In this document: positions 43,061-55,006 of the stretch, piece by piece
How positions within the stretch are numbered: the first letter of the stretch is position 1
Layout of the letters: every line of letters starts with the position of its first letter
Source of the DNA: Azolla caroliniana
Lineage: Eukaryota; Polypodiophyta
NCBI GenBank assembly: GCA_043228905.1
Contig: JBHGNT010000002.1
Coordinates: 26,722,001 to 26,786,000 of the forward strand
Reading direction: 5' to 3'
DNA length: 64,000 nucleotides
Notes under the pieces: generated by a model
The model's input: the letters and a program-made list of their open reading frames with translations, nothing else
Databases searched by the model: none
Told to the model about the DNA's origin: nothing
Made by a program: the position numbers and the translations under genes

Positions 43061-44004
43061 GTGCACACAATGAAAAAGTCCTTGAATGGTATCTTTTGAA
43101 TATTGTCTATTTACATAATGATTAAAGGTGATAACAACGAGTGGCTGTTTTTTGCGTTGTTGCATTAAATGGTTAAGAGAATCCTTAAAATATACACTCA
43201 AGCAATTTCATTGCACTAATATTGTATATCTTAGGACTAGATCGTATTGAGAAGGGAATATAGTTACTACCCTCGACTATTTAGTAGTACTAATCAACAG
43301 TTATGGTTAGACTTATTGTTAAGTAAATGGATTATGATAGCAATCAAGCTTTTTTTTTTTTTAATCAACGATAGAAATAGAGAAATGAACATTGCGGTGC
43401 ACTAATCTTCGTTGAAGATTATGTAAAGCTCACCACTAGCTTTGAGTAGTGGTTGCATGTACCGTAGATACCATAACATCTTATTTGTGACGTTTGGTTG
43501 ATACTTAACAAATGCTCGTTGCATTTGAGAAGTGTGGGATTAGAGTCAAGATAAAATCAATTATCCTCATAATATCTACATACACGGACAAATTGTATCC
43601 ATTAGACTTAGCCCCTATTAGCAAGTGTATAATGATTGGAACCGTATTAAACCAAAAAGTAGCAAAAAGGCCCTATTAGACTTGAAACTACTTTACCTTT
43701 CTTGAGTGCTCACAAAAGCTAAATGCATTCAATACTAATGAAACACATGGTCATTGATGCATTAAAAGGAAACAATCTCTTAGGCCATTCACTATCTTAG
43801 GGATTTGTAAAGGATTCGTGAAGAAGAGGGTGAAGGGCTTAAACATCTACCTAATTATATGCACATGGCCATCATTAGAAACAATAATGAAAAGCATTGG
43901 CGATGACTAGGCAGATGCATCGAGAGAAAGCAAAACCTTAGGAATTCGTAGAGTTCAACGAGAATGGGAGTTACGCAGCAAGGTGGGCCCGACTAACATC
44001 AGAA
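43061..44004. other. Gene-free stretch upstream of eIF3a
   Basis: No supported gene; a T11 run at 43351-43361. The eIF3a promoter probably lies in the right part, but no individual element can be named with confidence. Confidence 0.35.
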
Positions 44005-44574
44005 ATGAAGCTAGACACGGTGGAGTCGACCGACACACATACACAGATGCACACACATCGAGAGTCAGGCGAGTGGCCGAAAGGCAACCGAAAACACTCT
44101 CTGTTTCTGCGCCGAGCGGCCAAAGAGAAGGCTATGAATGAAGTGAAGACACCAGGGAAGGCTTCAAACGCAAACGCTAAATGCGAGGGAGAGAGGAGTG
44201 TGTGTTGTGTTCAGTTCACACACACAGACCACACACACACACGCACGGAAGGAGACAAGCACCACATCACACGCCCACACACACACACACACACTCTTTC
44301 TCACCACCGTTTCTTAGGGATTAGGGAAGAAGAGAAAGAGAAGAAGAAGAAGAAGAAGAAGAAGAAGAAGAAGAAGAAACCCTTTTCTCTCTTTCTCTCT
44401 CGCCCCCTCCCCCTTCCTTACCTTACCTTACCTCCTTGCAGAAAACGCAGACACAGACGCAGACGCAGACGACGACGCCGACCTGGCCTCGCACCTTCTT
44501 CTTCTCCTCCTCCGAACGCCATCCCCCTCACCCCCCTGTACCAGATCTCTGTGTTCCCCCTCCCTCTGCTCGCC
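44005..44574 (+). promoter_or_regulatory. Probable promoter and 5' untranslated region of eIF3a
   Basis: Upstream of the eIF3a ATG lie CA repeats (44215-44300), a GAA microsatellite (about 44340-44379) and CT-rich blocks (TCTCTCTTTCTCTC at 44386-44401, CCTTACCTTACCTTACC near 44415). Pyrimidine-rich leaders are common for plant translation genes. A clear TATA box is not seen, so the transcription start is not placed. The bases before the ATG read CTCGCCATGGCG, a good plant start context. Confidence 0.5.
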
Positions 44575-47500
44575 ATGGCGACTACCTTCGCCAAGCCCGA
44601 GAATGCTCTCAAGCGCGCTGAAGGTAGGGTTTCTGCTTGCTGTCCTCGTCCCCTTCCCTTCCTCTATCTCCTCTTTCTTACTTGAAAATTCATGCTCGTT
44701 TTACGTCTATGTATCTATGTCCATCCCTGTGCGAGATCGGAGCAGAGTTAGCAACCTATATTGCACTGGGAAAGATAACTTTTACAAGCTTCACGTTTGC
44801 TGTTAGACTTTGGATTTTTAAGTGTTTTAGTTACTCTCGTTTTTTGGTGTTTTACCTTTAACGGGCTCGAAAACTAGTACTTTCTCCTTCATTCACCTCC
44901 ATAGAGACGGGATACGATGTCCTACATATTATTAGATCTTACCGTATATATCAATATTAACTCTGGTTGTTGTATGATTCCTTGAATTAACTTGAGAAGT
45001 ATGGGAGATTACACGCTCACATGTAAATAAATCAGAGTTTGAATGCCGTATTTCTCATTGACCTAACTTGAAAACTATTGGAGCTGATATTACCTTTGTT
45101 GTAGATCTTTTTACGTATGTGCAAATCAAACTTTCAATGTTTTTTTATGTTTCCTTTAAATGACAAACTTTGGGAGATTGTTTTTCATATATGCATGTTA
45201 GATTTCAAATAACGATTTATGTTCCCTAGAAATGTCTAAAAAGCGATGAGCTGTAGTTTTCTCTTCACCTTTCACCCTATTACTTAGATGAAGACCTACA
45301 GGAAATAGTCTACATATTTGATCTTTCTACATGTACAAATTGGGGTGCTTCGATAACGATTATACAAATGAGAGTTTAGGCTTATTCTTCTCAGCATTTT
45401 AGTGTGGGACATGGACAACATATTATATATTTCTACATGTAAAAGATGGACTTTTCATACTGTTGCATGCTTCCTTGAAATCGAAATGGCTTGAGTACCA
45501 TAGATTTGGTGCTTGCATACTAGATCTTACCACATGTACCAATTAGACTTCAAATGCAGCACCATATTTAAAATGTTGTTTGGTTACTCAAAGTGAATTG
45601 TGAAGAATGAGAATTGTGGTATGAACATTCGGTAGTCTACATGTTCAGGTTATCCTTTGGATGTTGTATGCTTTTTTACTTCAAGCCTGGCAGCTACAGG
45701 AAAATTGCATGCGTGTTAACAATTATAGGATGATCTATAGGGGAAATGGTCTGAATTCATTGTCTTTCTAACAACACAAATCAGCCTTGGATAGCAGAGG
45801 TTAACTGTAGCATTTGGTATAAATGGTGGATGATCACAATTTTTTTGGAACTGAGTTGCTACCACTGTTTTGTAAGATTCCTGAAACTGAAATTAAAGAG
45901 AGTTTTCCTCAAGAAGATGCTCATCCATGCCTGAAAGATACTGGAATTGATGTGAGTGAATGACTATTGACTGTCATCCAGTGATAATTGAGCCGTTGGA
46001 GAGTTTTAACTTAATTCATTACAGTTTGGTTCAAATTTTAGTTTATATGCCCATATTTTCAATCCAAAAGAGCTATTATCAAAGCATTGCTGAATGGAAA
46101 GAGGAGCTTCACAAGCTATCCATGTCTTTTGGAAATTCTTCCCCCATTCTTTTTGGAACTGAGTTGCGACCATTGTTTTGTAAGCTTCCTGAAATTGAAA
46201 TTAAAGAGAGTTTTCCTCAAGAAGATGCTCATCCAAGCTTGAAAGATACTGGAAACTTGATTCATTACGGTTTGGTTCAAATTTTAGTTTATGTCCCCAT
46301 ATTTTTAATCCAAAAGAGCTATTATCAAAGCATTGCTGAATGGAAAAAGGAGCTTCACAAGCTATTCACGTCTTTTGGAAATTCTTCCCCCATTCAAGTG
46401 TTCTAACATTTAGCACTTCTGTTTACTTAATCCTGAAATCTCTTTTTGGTTGGGCTTCTAATTTTGCTTTATTTTCTTTCGTAGAGCTTATGAACGTTGG
46501 ACAAAAGCAAGCAGCCTTGCAAGCTTTGCACGACCTCATCACCTCAAAGCGTTACCGAGCATGGCAGAAAACCTTGGAAAAAATCATGTTCAAGTATATC
46601 GAACTATGTGTCGATATGAGAAAGGGCAGATTTGCCAAAGATGGGCTTATTCAGTACCGTATTGTATGCCAGCAAGTCAATGTTTCTTCACTGGAAGAAG
46701 TTATAAAATATTTTTTGCAACTCTCAAGTGAGAGAGCAGAGAAAGCCCAGGCGCAAGCAACAGCTGAAGTTACCTTGGATGTTGAGGATCTGGAGGCTGA
46801 GAAGAGGCCTGAAGATCTGATGGTTAGTTATGTCAGTGGTGAGAAAGGAAAAGAACGATCTGACAGAGAATTAGTTACCCCTTGGTTCAAATTTCTTTGG
46901 GAGACATATCGCACAGTGTTAGAAATTCTAAGGAACAACTCCAAATTGGAAGCCCTATACGCAGTAAGGTTTCTTGGGCCATCCACTATGTATAATGATT
47001 CTTATTTTTAATCTTCTTGTTTTTTAATGATTACATTTTATGCAGATGACTGCACATAGAGCTTTCCAATTTTGTCTTCAATACAAGAGAACAACCGAAT
47101 TTCGAAGACTGTGTGAAATTCTCCGCAATCATTTGAGCAATCTCAACAAGTATAGGGACCAAAGAGATAGGCCTGACCTGACATTGCCTGAGAGTCTGCA
47201 GCTATACCTTGATACCAGATTTGAACAACTAAAGGTTGCAACTGAACTAGAACTATGGCAGGTATTGGAAAGATCGTCTTAATACCTCTTTTGGCATTTT
47301 GCAATCTCAATTATAAAACTTTCCCTCAGTTCGTTTGGCTAGTCATCTTCTTCTTAGTATTTTCTCACATAATGATGTATGAAATTCTATTTATAACCAG
47401 GAAGCCTTCCGATCAGTGGAGGATATTCATGGTCTCATGATAATGGTTAAAAAGAGTCCAAAGCCTCAGATGATGGCTGTTTATTATGCAAAGTTGACAA

Positions 47501-50500
47501 AGATATTTTGGGTTGCAAATAGCAACTTGTTCCATGCTTATGCATGGTACAAGCTATACAACTTGCAAAAAAGTTATAACAAGAATTTGACACAAAAGGA
47601 CTTGCAGTTGATGGCATCATCAGTCTTGTTGGCAACCATATCAGTTCTACCTTATGATCACAAGCATGGGGCTTCTCACCTTGAGCTTGAAATGGAAAAG
47701 GATAGAAATGTACGCATGGCCAGCCTTCTTGGCTTCACATTGGACCCAAAGAAAGACGCAAGAGAAGTTGTAAGTTGATCATGTTGAGTCTTATAACTGT
47801 TCAAAGTTTATGAATTATTTCATTGTTTCTATTCTAAATTTCTGTCAAATTTTCATTCATTCCTTTTGTTGACACTCATGATTGTGATTTCTATTTTAAC
47901 AGCTGTCACGATCAGCTCTTCTTTCAGAACTTGTGAGTATTTTGTTCCAATAATAATAATAATTCTATATGAGTAGACAGTTGTTTAAACTGCTAGAGTT
48001 CTTATGTATTGATGAGAAATTCTTTTGTTATTTAGATCGCAAAAGGTGTCATGACATATGTCGCACCTGAGGTTAAGGATATATACAACCTTCTTGAGAC
48101 TGAGTTTCACCCTCTGGAACTTGCTGCCAAAGTCCAACCTTTACTTGCTAAGCTACCAAAAACCAGTGAGAAGCTGTCATCTGCTTCACCTATTCCTGAA
48201 GTTCTTTTGGAGCAGTATATTCCAGCTCTTGAAACATTGACTACCTTAAGAGTGTTGCAGCAGGTAATTTCCACAAATTTATATCGGCAATTCGACTGTT
48301 ATGAGTCACGACTTTGCACACATTTGACTCCCATAAAATGTTGATTCTGGATTTTGGATGTTTTAGGTTTCTCAAGTTTATAAAACGATGAAAATCGGGT
48401 CTCTTGTGAAGATGATTCCGTTTTCTGATTTCTCTGTGGTTGAAAAACATGCTGTTGATGCTGTGAAGTACAACTTTGTTCAAGCAAAGATTGATCATTT
48501 GAAAGGCGTAGTCCAGTTTGGAAGCCAGGTTTGCTTTAGATGTGTTGAATGTGTCGTAACTTACAATTCCATTATCAAGTTACTGATATTAGAATTTTGC
48601 TAGCAGGATTTAGAGTCTGAGAAAATGAAAAATCATCTCACAATTCTTGCAAAGCGCTTAAATAAAGCTGTTAGCTTAGTGGGTTCTTCAGTTCCTGAAA
48701 AAGCATCCAAGCAAGTTTTGCCGTACCCAGCTTTATGTGCAGCAGTTGAGAAAGAACATAAAAAGCTTCTCGCTAGGAAAGTCCTGATCGAGAGAAGAAA
48801 GGAAGAACAAGAAAGACTTATGCTTGAAATGGTAACTACTTATGTTTCTTCTACTCTTAGAATTTTCGATTCTGATTTCATCTAATTATCTATTCCTTTC
48901 TGAAGGAACGAGAAGAGGAGTCAAAGAGACAGAAACAGCAAAAGCTATCAGAGGAAGCCGAGGCAAAACGTCTAGCCGCAGAATCCGCAAAGCGGGAAGA
49001 GGCGCGAATCAGGAAGGAAATAGAAGAGAAAGAACTGGAAGAGGCAAGAATGCTCCTTGCGGAGGCAGAGCGCAAGAAGGGAAAGAAGGGCAAGAAAACA
49101 GCAGTAGATTCTGTAAGATATTTCAAAAGCTACTAAAGCATCATGTAGTTTTTGGATGAATACTCCTAGTTGGATTGAAATATTTAAATTCTCTTTCAGG
49201 ATGTAAAAGTTACAAAACAAAGCCTGATGGAAGAAGCTTTAAATGAGCAACAAAGGGAGAGACAAGAATTTGAAAGGAAAATTATGAAGCTTACAAAAAC
49301 AATGGACCATCTTGAGAGGGCAAAAAGAGAAGAAGAAGCCCCTTTGATTGAAGCTGCATATCAAAAAAGTCTCGAAGATGATGCAGTTTTCCATGAGCAA
49401 CAGCAACAGGTGAGTGTCTAGACTCTAAATCCACCCTTTTTGATACATTCGAGGATTTTTTAAGAATTTTATTTTGTGTCATTATTCAGCTTGCCATTGA
49501 GAAAAGCAAGGAGCAACATGTAGCTGATTTGGCCGAGAAAAACAGGCTTCTTCGCATGTTGGATGATAAGGTAATATTCAAGTGATTTAGATTACTTTCT
49601 GATGAGATGGAGAACGTTATGGTTGAGGTTGGAGATGGTTTCCATGCACAGAGCAAGTTTCAAGAACAGGTGGTGAGCCGAAGAAAGGATGAATTTGAGA
49701 GCAGGAAGAAGGAGAGAGATGAGAGGGTTGCTCAATTGAAACAGAAACGGTCCCAGGAACGTCTTCTGAGAAGGAAAATGGAGTATTATCGCCGACAAGA
49801 GGAAATCCGTATCGTGAAGCTAAGAGAAGAAGAGGCAGCAAGGAAAAAACAAGGTCTATATATTATAGATTGTTAATTTCTGGTTCTTTACTTGCAGAAA
49901 CGTTTTTCCAGATTCTATTTAGATGTCTTTGTAAATTGTGTGCTTATTATATTAGGATTTAATTCTTAGATTGCATGGAGGATGGAAACTCTGTTTACTT
50001 GTCTCTAGGAGCCTTCCTGAATAAGCACCAATCACGCGGTTAGGCATGTCCTATAGCTGTTTGCTATGTTATGGATGACCAAGCTGATCTTTAGTATTGG
50101 AGCTTCATACTTATGGTGTGCGTTTATATGTTTACTTTCTTTTTTCATAGTTCACTAGCTTTGGTGAAACAGATTGAGGTTTGCATTCTGTCCAAGTGTG
50201 CTTACATTTAGGCTATGCATTTATATGTTTACTGCCTTTTCTTGCAGAACTCCAGATTTTCATTGTTCTTCTGAATTGTCCTATTGAATGCCTTGTTTTT
50301 ATGTACTATAGTAAGTATATTTATATAGTTCTAGATGAAACTGAATTTGACGTGTGTAAGTCTGCATTCTATCTCTTTATGCTTACATTTAGGTTACATT
50401 CTCATTTGGGGTTATCTAGTTTGTACATGTGCTCTTTTTTTAAAACGTATTTATGTATGTACACATGGATATTAGATTCCTTAGATGAACTATTATTCAG

Positions 50501-51068
50501 GCTTTTTTTAATTAGAAATCTTTTCTGGATATATAATCTAGAGGAGGAATTGAAGAAGAAGGAAGAAGCAGAAAAGAAAGCGAAGTTAGACGAGATAGCT
50601 GCCAAGCAGATGCAGAAAATTCTGGAGATTGAGGCAAGAGATAGAAGAGATGCCAAGCTATCAGTAACACCCGAAACCAAATTTGTTCCTTCAGCCTTGC
50701 GAAAGAAGACAGAGTTTCCTTCAAGTGAACAACCACCTGCGGAAAAGTGGACAAGTTCAAGAGGTGATGATAGGGCGGGTCTGCCAAGAGTGCATGGTAG
50801 AGATGATGAGCATTGGGGAAAAGGTGATCAGCGTATATCTTCTTCTGAAAGAGTTGTTGCTCCGAATAATGGCGTCGGTGGTGAGAAATATGTGCCTCCG
50901 ATCGCCAAAAATGTGCCTCCGAGTGCAAAAGATGTGCCTCAAAGCACAAAATATGTGCCTCCTAGAGGGAGAAGTGAGTTGCCACCTTCTGTAGGGTCAA
51001 CAAGTCGTTCTGATAGTGCTCCACGTTCTAGAGCTTTTGGTAGTGGTCAGCGTAGGGGTCCAGGGTAA
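44575..51068 (+). CDS. TIF3A1: Translation initiation factor eIF3 subunit a, 13 coding exons, 994 residues
   Basis: Large scaffold subunit of eIF3, which binds the 40S ribosome and recruits mRNA and initiator tRNA. Hand-placed exons: 44575-44623, 46485-46963, 47046-47261, 47401-47769, 47903-47932, 48036-48263, 48367-48528, 48607-48831, 48906-49112, 49200-49409, 49490-49570, 49652-49853, 50542-51068; all GT/AG, phases sum to 2985 nt ending TAA. The start [20 protein letters not shown] and [20 protein letters not shown] are near-universal in plant eIF3a. Residues to about 520 form the helical and PCI part ([40 protein letters not shown]). Residues about 530-860 are highly charged helix (spectrin-like, [40 protein letters not shown]). 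The tail holds four tandem heptapeptides (residues about 930-960) and an Arg/Gly/Ser end. Length matches the roughly 990 residues of the Arabidopsis protein as I recall it. Exon 5 is only 30 nt. Introns 1 (1861 nt) and 12 (688 nt) are the longest. Confidence 0.95.
45841..46405. repeat. Tandem duplication inside eIF3a intron 1, with residual open frame
   Basis: Two copies of a segment beginning TTTTTGGAACTGAGTTGC start at about 45843 and 46151. They share CTGAAATTGAAATTAAAGAG, TTTCCTCAAGAAGATGCTCA and TATTATCAAAGCATTGCTGA. The first copy carries about 56 extra bases (near 45945-46010). The plus strand is open from 45960 to 46406 with two near-identical peptide blocks (each containing [15 protein letters not shown] and FGNSSPI). 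I do not recognise the peptide. It could be a captured gene fragment or an alternative exon; it is not part of normal eIF3a. Confidence 0.8.
50885..50968 (+). repeat. 21-bp coding minisatellite in the last eIF3a exon
   Basis: Four units starting ATGTGCCTCC or ATGTGCCTCA at about 50889, 50910, 50931 and 50952, exactly 21 bp apart, encoding [21 protein letters not shown] and YVPPRGR. It keeps frame and lies in the disordered C-terminal tail. Confidence 0.9.
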
Positions 51069-51414
51069 TAATATAATATTCTCTTATCATTAAGGGTCTG
51101 TTATTTCTATTATCTTAGTCTGAGGTTCGAGGAATGTGGAAGTTTTGTCTTTGTTTGTCGGATTAGTAAGTGTACTAGTTTGCAGCATAGGTTTTGAGGG
51201 GATTGAGGTTGGTTTTTCTACTAGTTTGCCAGTCCATATGCATGTGAGGGTGAGGTGGGGTTGATCATGAGGTTCACAAATATTTTGTTTTCTTTCTTTT
51301 CAGGCTTATGTCCTTGTAACAAATAGTTCAATTAACTTTTTAAGGCTCATGTTTATTGGTTCTTTTATTCTGAAAGAAGAAAACGTACTGTGCATCTCTG
51401 CTTGAAATATTATT
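51069..51414 (+). other. Probable eIF3a 3' untranslated region
   Basis: T-rich sequence after the stop with AATAATATAATATTC at once downstream; a definite poly(A) signal cannot be chosen among several AT-rich words. Confidence 0.4.
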
Positions 51415-51727
51415 CCACAACACAGAAGTGAAAACGTGACAGTAACAAGATATGATTTGGTTGGAATGATTTTCTTGGAATTGAAGTTAAAAGTTCTTTC
51501 ATATCAGTGTATTATGCATAAATGTGAAGTTTACAAACGTTTCATGGATATACAGGTGCAAATGTGTGGTGCCACAACACAGAAGTGAAAACGTGACAGT
51601 AACAAGATGTGATTTAGTTGGAATGTTTTTCTTGGAATTGAAGTTAAAAGTTCTTTCAAATCTGTGTTTTATGCATAACTGTGAAGTTTACAAAAGTTTC
51701 TTGGATATACAGGTGCGAATGTGTGCC
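51415..51727. repeat. Two-copy 157-bp tandem duplication downstream of eIF3a
   Basis: 51415-51571 and 51572-51727 both begin CCACAACACAGAAGTGAAAA and end with TGGATATACAGGTGC-AATGTGTG. They differ by a few substitutions. No coding content recognised. Confidence 0.9.
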
Positions 51728-54700
51728 ATAATAATTGGAATAATGTTACTCTGGAAAAAGTATCATCTTTTCTCATTCTGTGAATTGTTTGTGTATATGG
51801 AATGTCAAATATACTTTTGTTTTGCAGATGTGCATATTATCAAGGGGGTTTATCCTCCACTTATAAGCTGTAAAGCATATGTTATATACATTTAATAATG
51901 CTCGCTATAGTTGTGAAAGCCCACATTGAATGTTTGTAAGATTCAAAGCATTATTTGATAGTTATTGAAAAAGATAGTTAAGTATATTGTAACCTTCATT
52001 TAGTTGACAGATATACTCATTCAACTGATGCTGAATGGTATTGTTTGTGTTATTGGTCTATTTTTTAAATTTCTATTAGATAGTTTGAAAACGTTTGTTA
52101 GAAGTCTTCCATCTTCCTTTTCATTAGATAGTGAAATGAGAGATAGATTGCTTCGTGAATGGTCAATTGCATTTGTTTTAGGTTGTCCTTCCATATGATG
52201 TCACTTTTATTACTGATTTGCTTATACTCACTTGAAATGTTGTGAACATTGGGGAGCTGTTGGCAATGGAATAACTGTTTATTTTGATGTATGCTGATGA
52301 ATATGGTCTTTTAATGTGTCGACTGATGTGTTAATATACTTCTTTGGAGTTGTCGATTGAAGTAGGCTGAAAATCACTTATGAATGTGGAGTGTCTATTA
52401 AAATTAAAAATTTGTAGGCATGCAATTAAAAGATGTATGGTTTCTTTTACATTTAATGTTCACCATGAATGCTAACTAAAGCGAACAAATGGATTACATC
52501 ATGTTGTGAACTTGAGCTGTCCTTGGAATTCCCTAGATAAAATCCATAGTATTCGAGAAGCTGTGGGGTGAAGTTGTTAGCCTTCTTTTTTAGTGAACAA
52601 TCTTTGACGATATATAAATGGGTTGGTGATCTACTTATATTCAGCAAACATAACATAACATTATTTATCTCTTTAAACTTGTCATGGTGAGTCACAATGA
52701 CAAGTTTTAGTCCAAGGCACTTTGGAATATTATATGCAACAAGTCGAAATGAGTTCTATGAGTTTTGAAATCCGATTGAAACACGGATTAACTCCTCTCC
52801 CTTGTTGATGAACTGTCTAGGTTGTGATGGTCCATGGACCGTAACAACATTGTGCACTTCATTATCACTTGCACCTTATATCGGCAACAAGCTTCCTGGA
52901 CTATCATCTTAATAGACTACGACATGAATTTTGTTTCATGGGCTTTCAAGAAGGCAACACATTGCCTTTCTTGTCTCGTGGAGTTCATGACTCGACTAAG
53001 GCCAAAGACATATATTCCGCTAAAATCAGGCCAACTCAAAAGCTTTATAAGATATAACCTCTCTTCGAACAACTCCGAGGTAAAACATATCACTGTAGTG
53101 AGAATCTCGAATCCACTCCCCAAGGAAATCAAAGAAGGTTTGGGCCCTTGGGGGATCTAACAGTGTTCTCGAGACGACTGAGTTTTGAAACACTTGTACA
53201 ATGGGTGATAAAACATCATGGGTGTTTGGCACATTTTTTTTTCGTGAGAGCAACCTTGGAGAACATTTTCCATAACTGGCAAACCAAAACTCCACACAAT
53301 TTTATTAGCTGCCTTTCACATGAATCTACATTGCAGACAGAGTACTGCCAAATATTAAAATGCTGAGCCCATACTCTCCTGAAATTCCACTGTTTAAGCC
53401 GAAAACCTAAACTCACTAGAGTAAATTTCCAATGTTAATAATATTTTAACCCATAATCCTGAAGACCAAATCCTCAACGTTAATCTCTACAATTCATCAC
53501 CCTAAAACTCTTAACCCTAAGATTGAAACAAGTAAGCCAAAAACGTTGAAGCTCCTAAAACTCTGAACTGGATGTCATGAATTGTCAAGAAATTAAAATG
53601 GAAACATTTGTGAGCTTTGTGCCTCTTGGATGCTCCTCCCTAGTTTTTATGAAGCATGAGAAAATGTGAGTTGTAATTGGAGCAATTAGCTACTGATTGG
53701 ACCTAAAGGGGCAATCAACTATTGACTTGAGCCTAAAGGTCTAAGGGACTTGCTTTGAAAGTCATTCTTTAATCACCCTCACACTTGCCACCACCATTTG
53801 GTTGCTCCCAATACTGTGATTTCAATTGTTAAGTTGGGTTGTAACCATCTTCACCATTGCCAACACACTCATGTCAATGATCTAAATCATAGCATGCCAC
53901 TTCCCCTAACCAAATTCGCCATTTCCAACTTCAAGGGGTCAAACGGATCTTGAATGTTACAAATCTACAATGTCCCCTCCAACTTCTATGCCCCAAGCTG
54001 TTGGTCACCCACGCGATATAAGCCGATCACGTGCAGCATTTACACTTCAATGATTTGGAAGATGAACCATATCTCATGAACCCGGAATTGAATGACAAAC
54101 ACCGATTACGTATGGCACTGAAGTTTGAGGATTTGGGATTCAGGCAATTTAGTAGCTTTAAAAGAATGTTCGGGAAAAAGGTTATCCATTCATGATTAAC
54201 ATAGCAGTTGAACTTTTGAAGCCCGAGTCCCACTGGAGAGATGTACATGTAAGTTGGGTTAAATTCCTAGTGTCAATGTGCACATAAATTACACAACATT
54301 CACAAGGAGCACACTCAAGCTAGAATTCACAGTACGAAACCGGTCCTCGAGTTGCTTTCCTAAGAGAAATAAGCACACATGAATTTGATAAAACATGAAA
54401 GGTGATGCACGAGAAAAATGTTAAATTAAAGGAACACAATCAACTACTAGCATTAGTATTAAGAGAACACATCCGCGGTCACCTACTAGTGAGTGAGAAA
54501 TAAAAGTGCACGTATTGATCAAACAAGACGAAGGGTTTGCATGAGGAAAATTAAAATGCTTTTGACATCGATCCGAAATCTCGTAAAATAAAGATTTTGA
54601 AGGCGTTGAGCAAACATAAACGGAAGAGAATTCTATAAAGATAGTAAGTGTTTTTGTTCTTCTTTGGGTAACAAAAACTTTCTTCGATGATGACAAAGTT

Positions 54701-55006
54701 GAAGGTTTTCAATATGAAGTGATCTATTAAAATGTAATGGGAAAGTGGCCCCCCTCCCCCCTTTTTATTTGAACCAATGATCTTCTCGAGCATAGTTGTT
54801 GTTTAGTACAAGTAGGCAAGCAAATGTATATATAAACAAAGTTATTTTGGAGGAGGGAGGGAAGGGGGAGTATATATATATATATATGTATATATATGTA
54901 TATGGGGGTGTTACACATAGAGAAGAAGGAGGGATGCTTATTTGATTAATTGGTTAGAGAGTGTGGGTTTTTTTTTCCCCCTAGGGGGATGTGGTATCTC
55001 ATCCAT
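51728..55006. other. Intergenic, no supported gene
   Basis: Short open frames (for example 52834-53160 plus) show no recognised motif. An AT microsatellite with TATATATG units lies at about 54868-54903. The 3' untranslated region of the lipocalin-like gene must be in the top few hundred bases. Confidence 0.45.

Noticed and set aside
44005-44685. A 226-residue open frame overlapping the eIF3a start
   Set aside because: It runs through CA and GAA microsatellites in the eIF3a leader, crosses the ATG in another frame and continues into intron 1.
52834-53160. A 108-residue plus-strand open frame downstream of eIF3a
   Set aside because: No recognised domain, no intron signals, and an equally long frame on the opposite strand.
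54721-54918. Possible small peptide gene over the AT microsatellite
   Set aside because: Reading consists of Ile/Tyr/His repeats from (TA)n; no supporting features.
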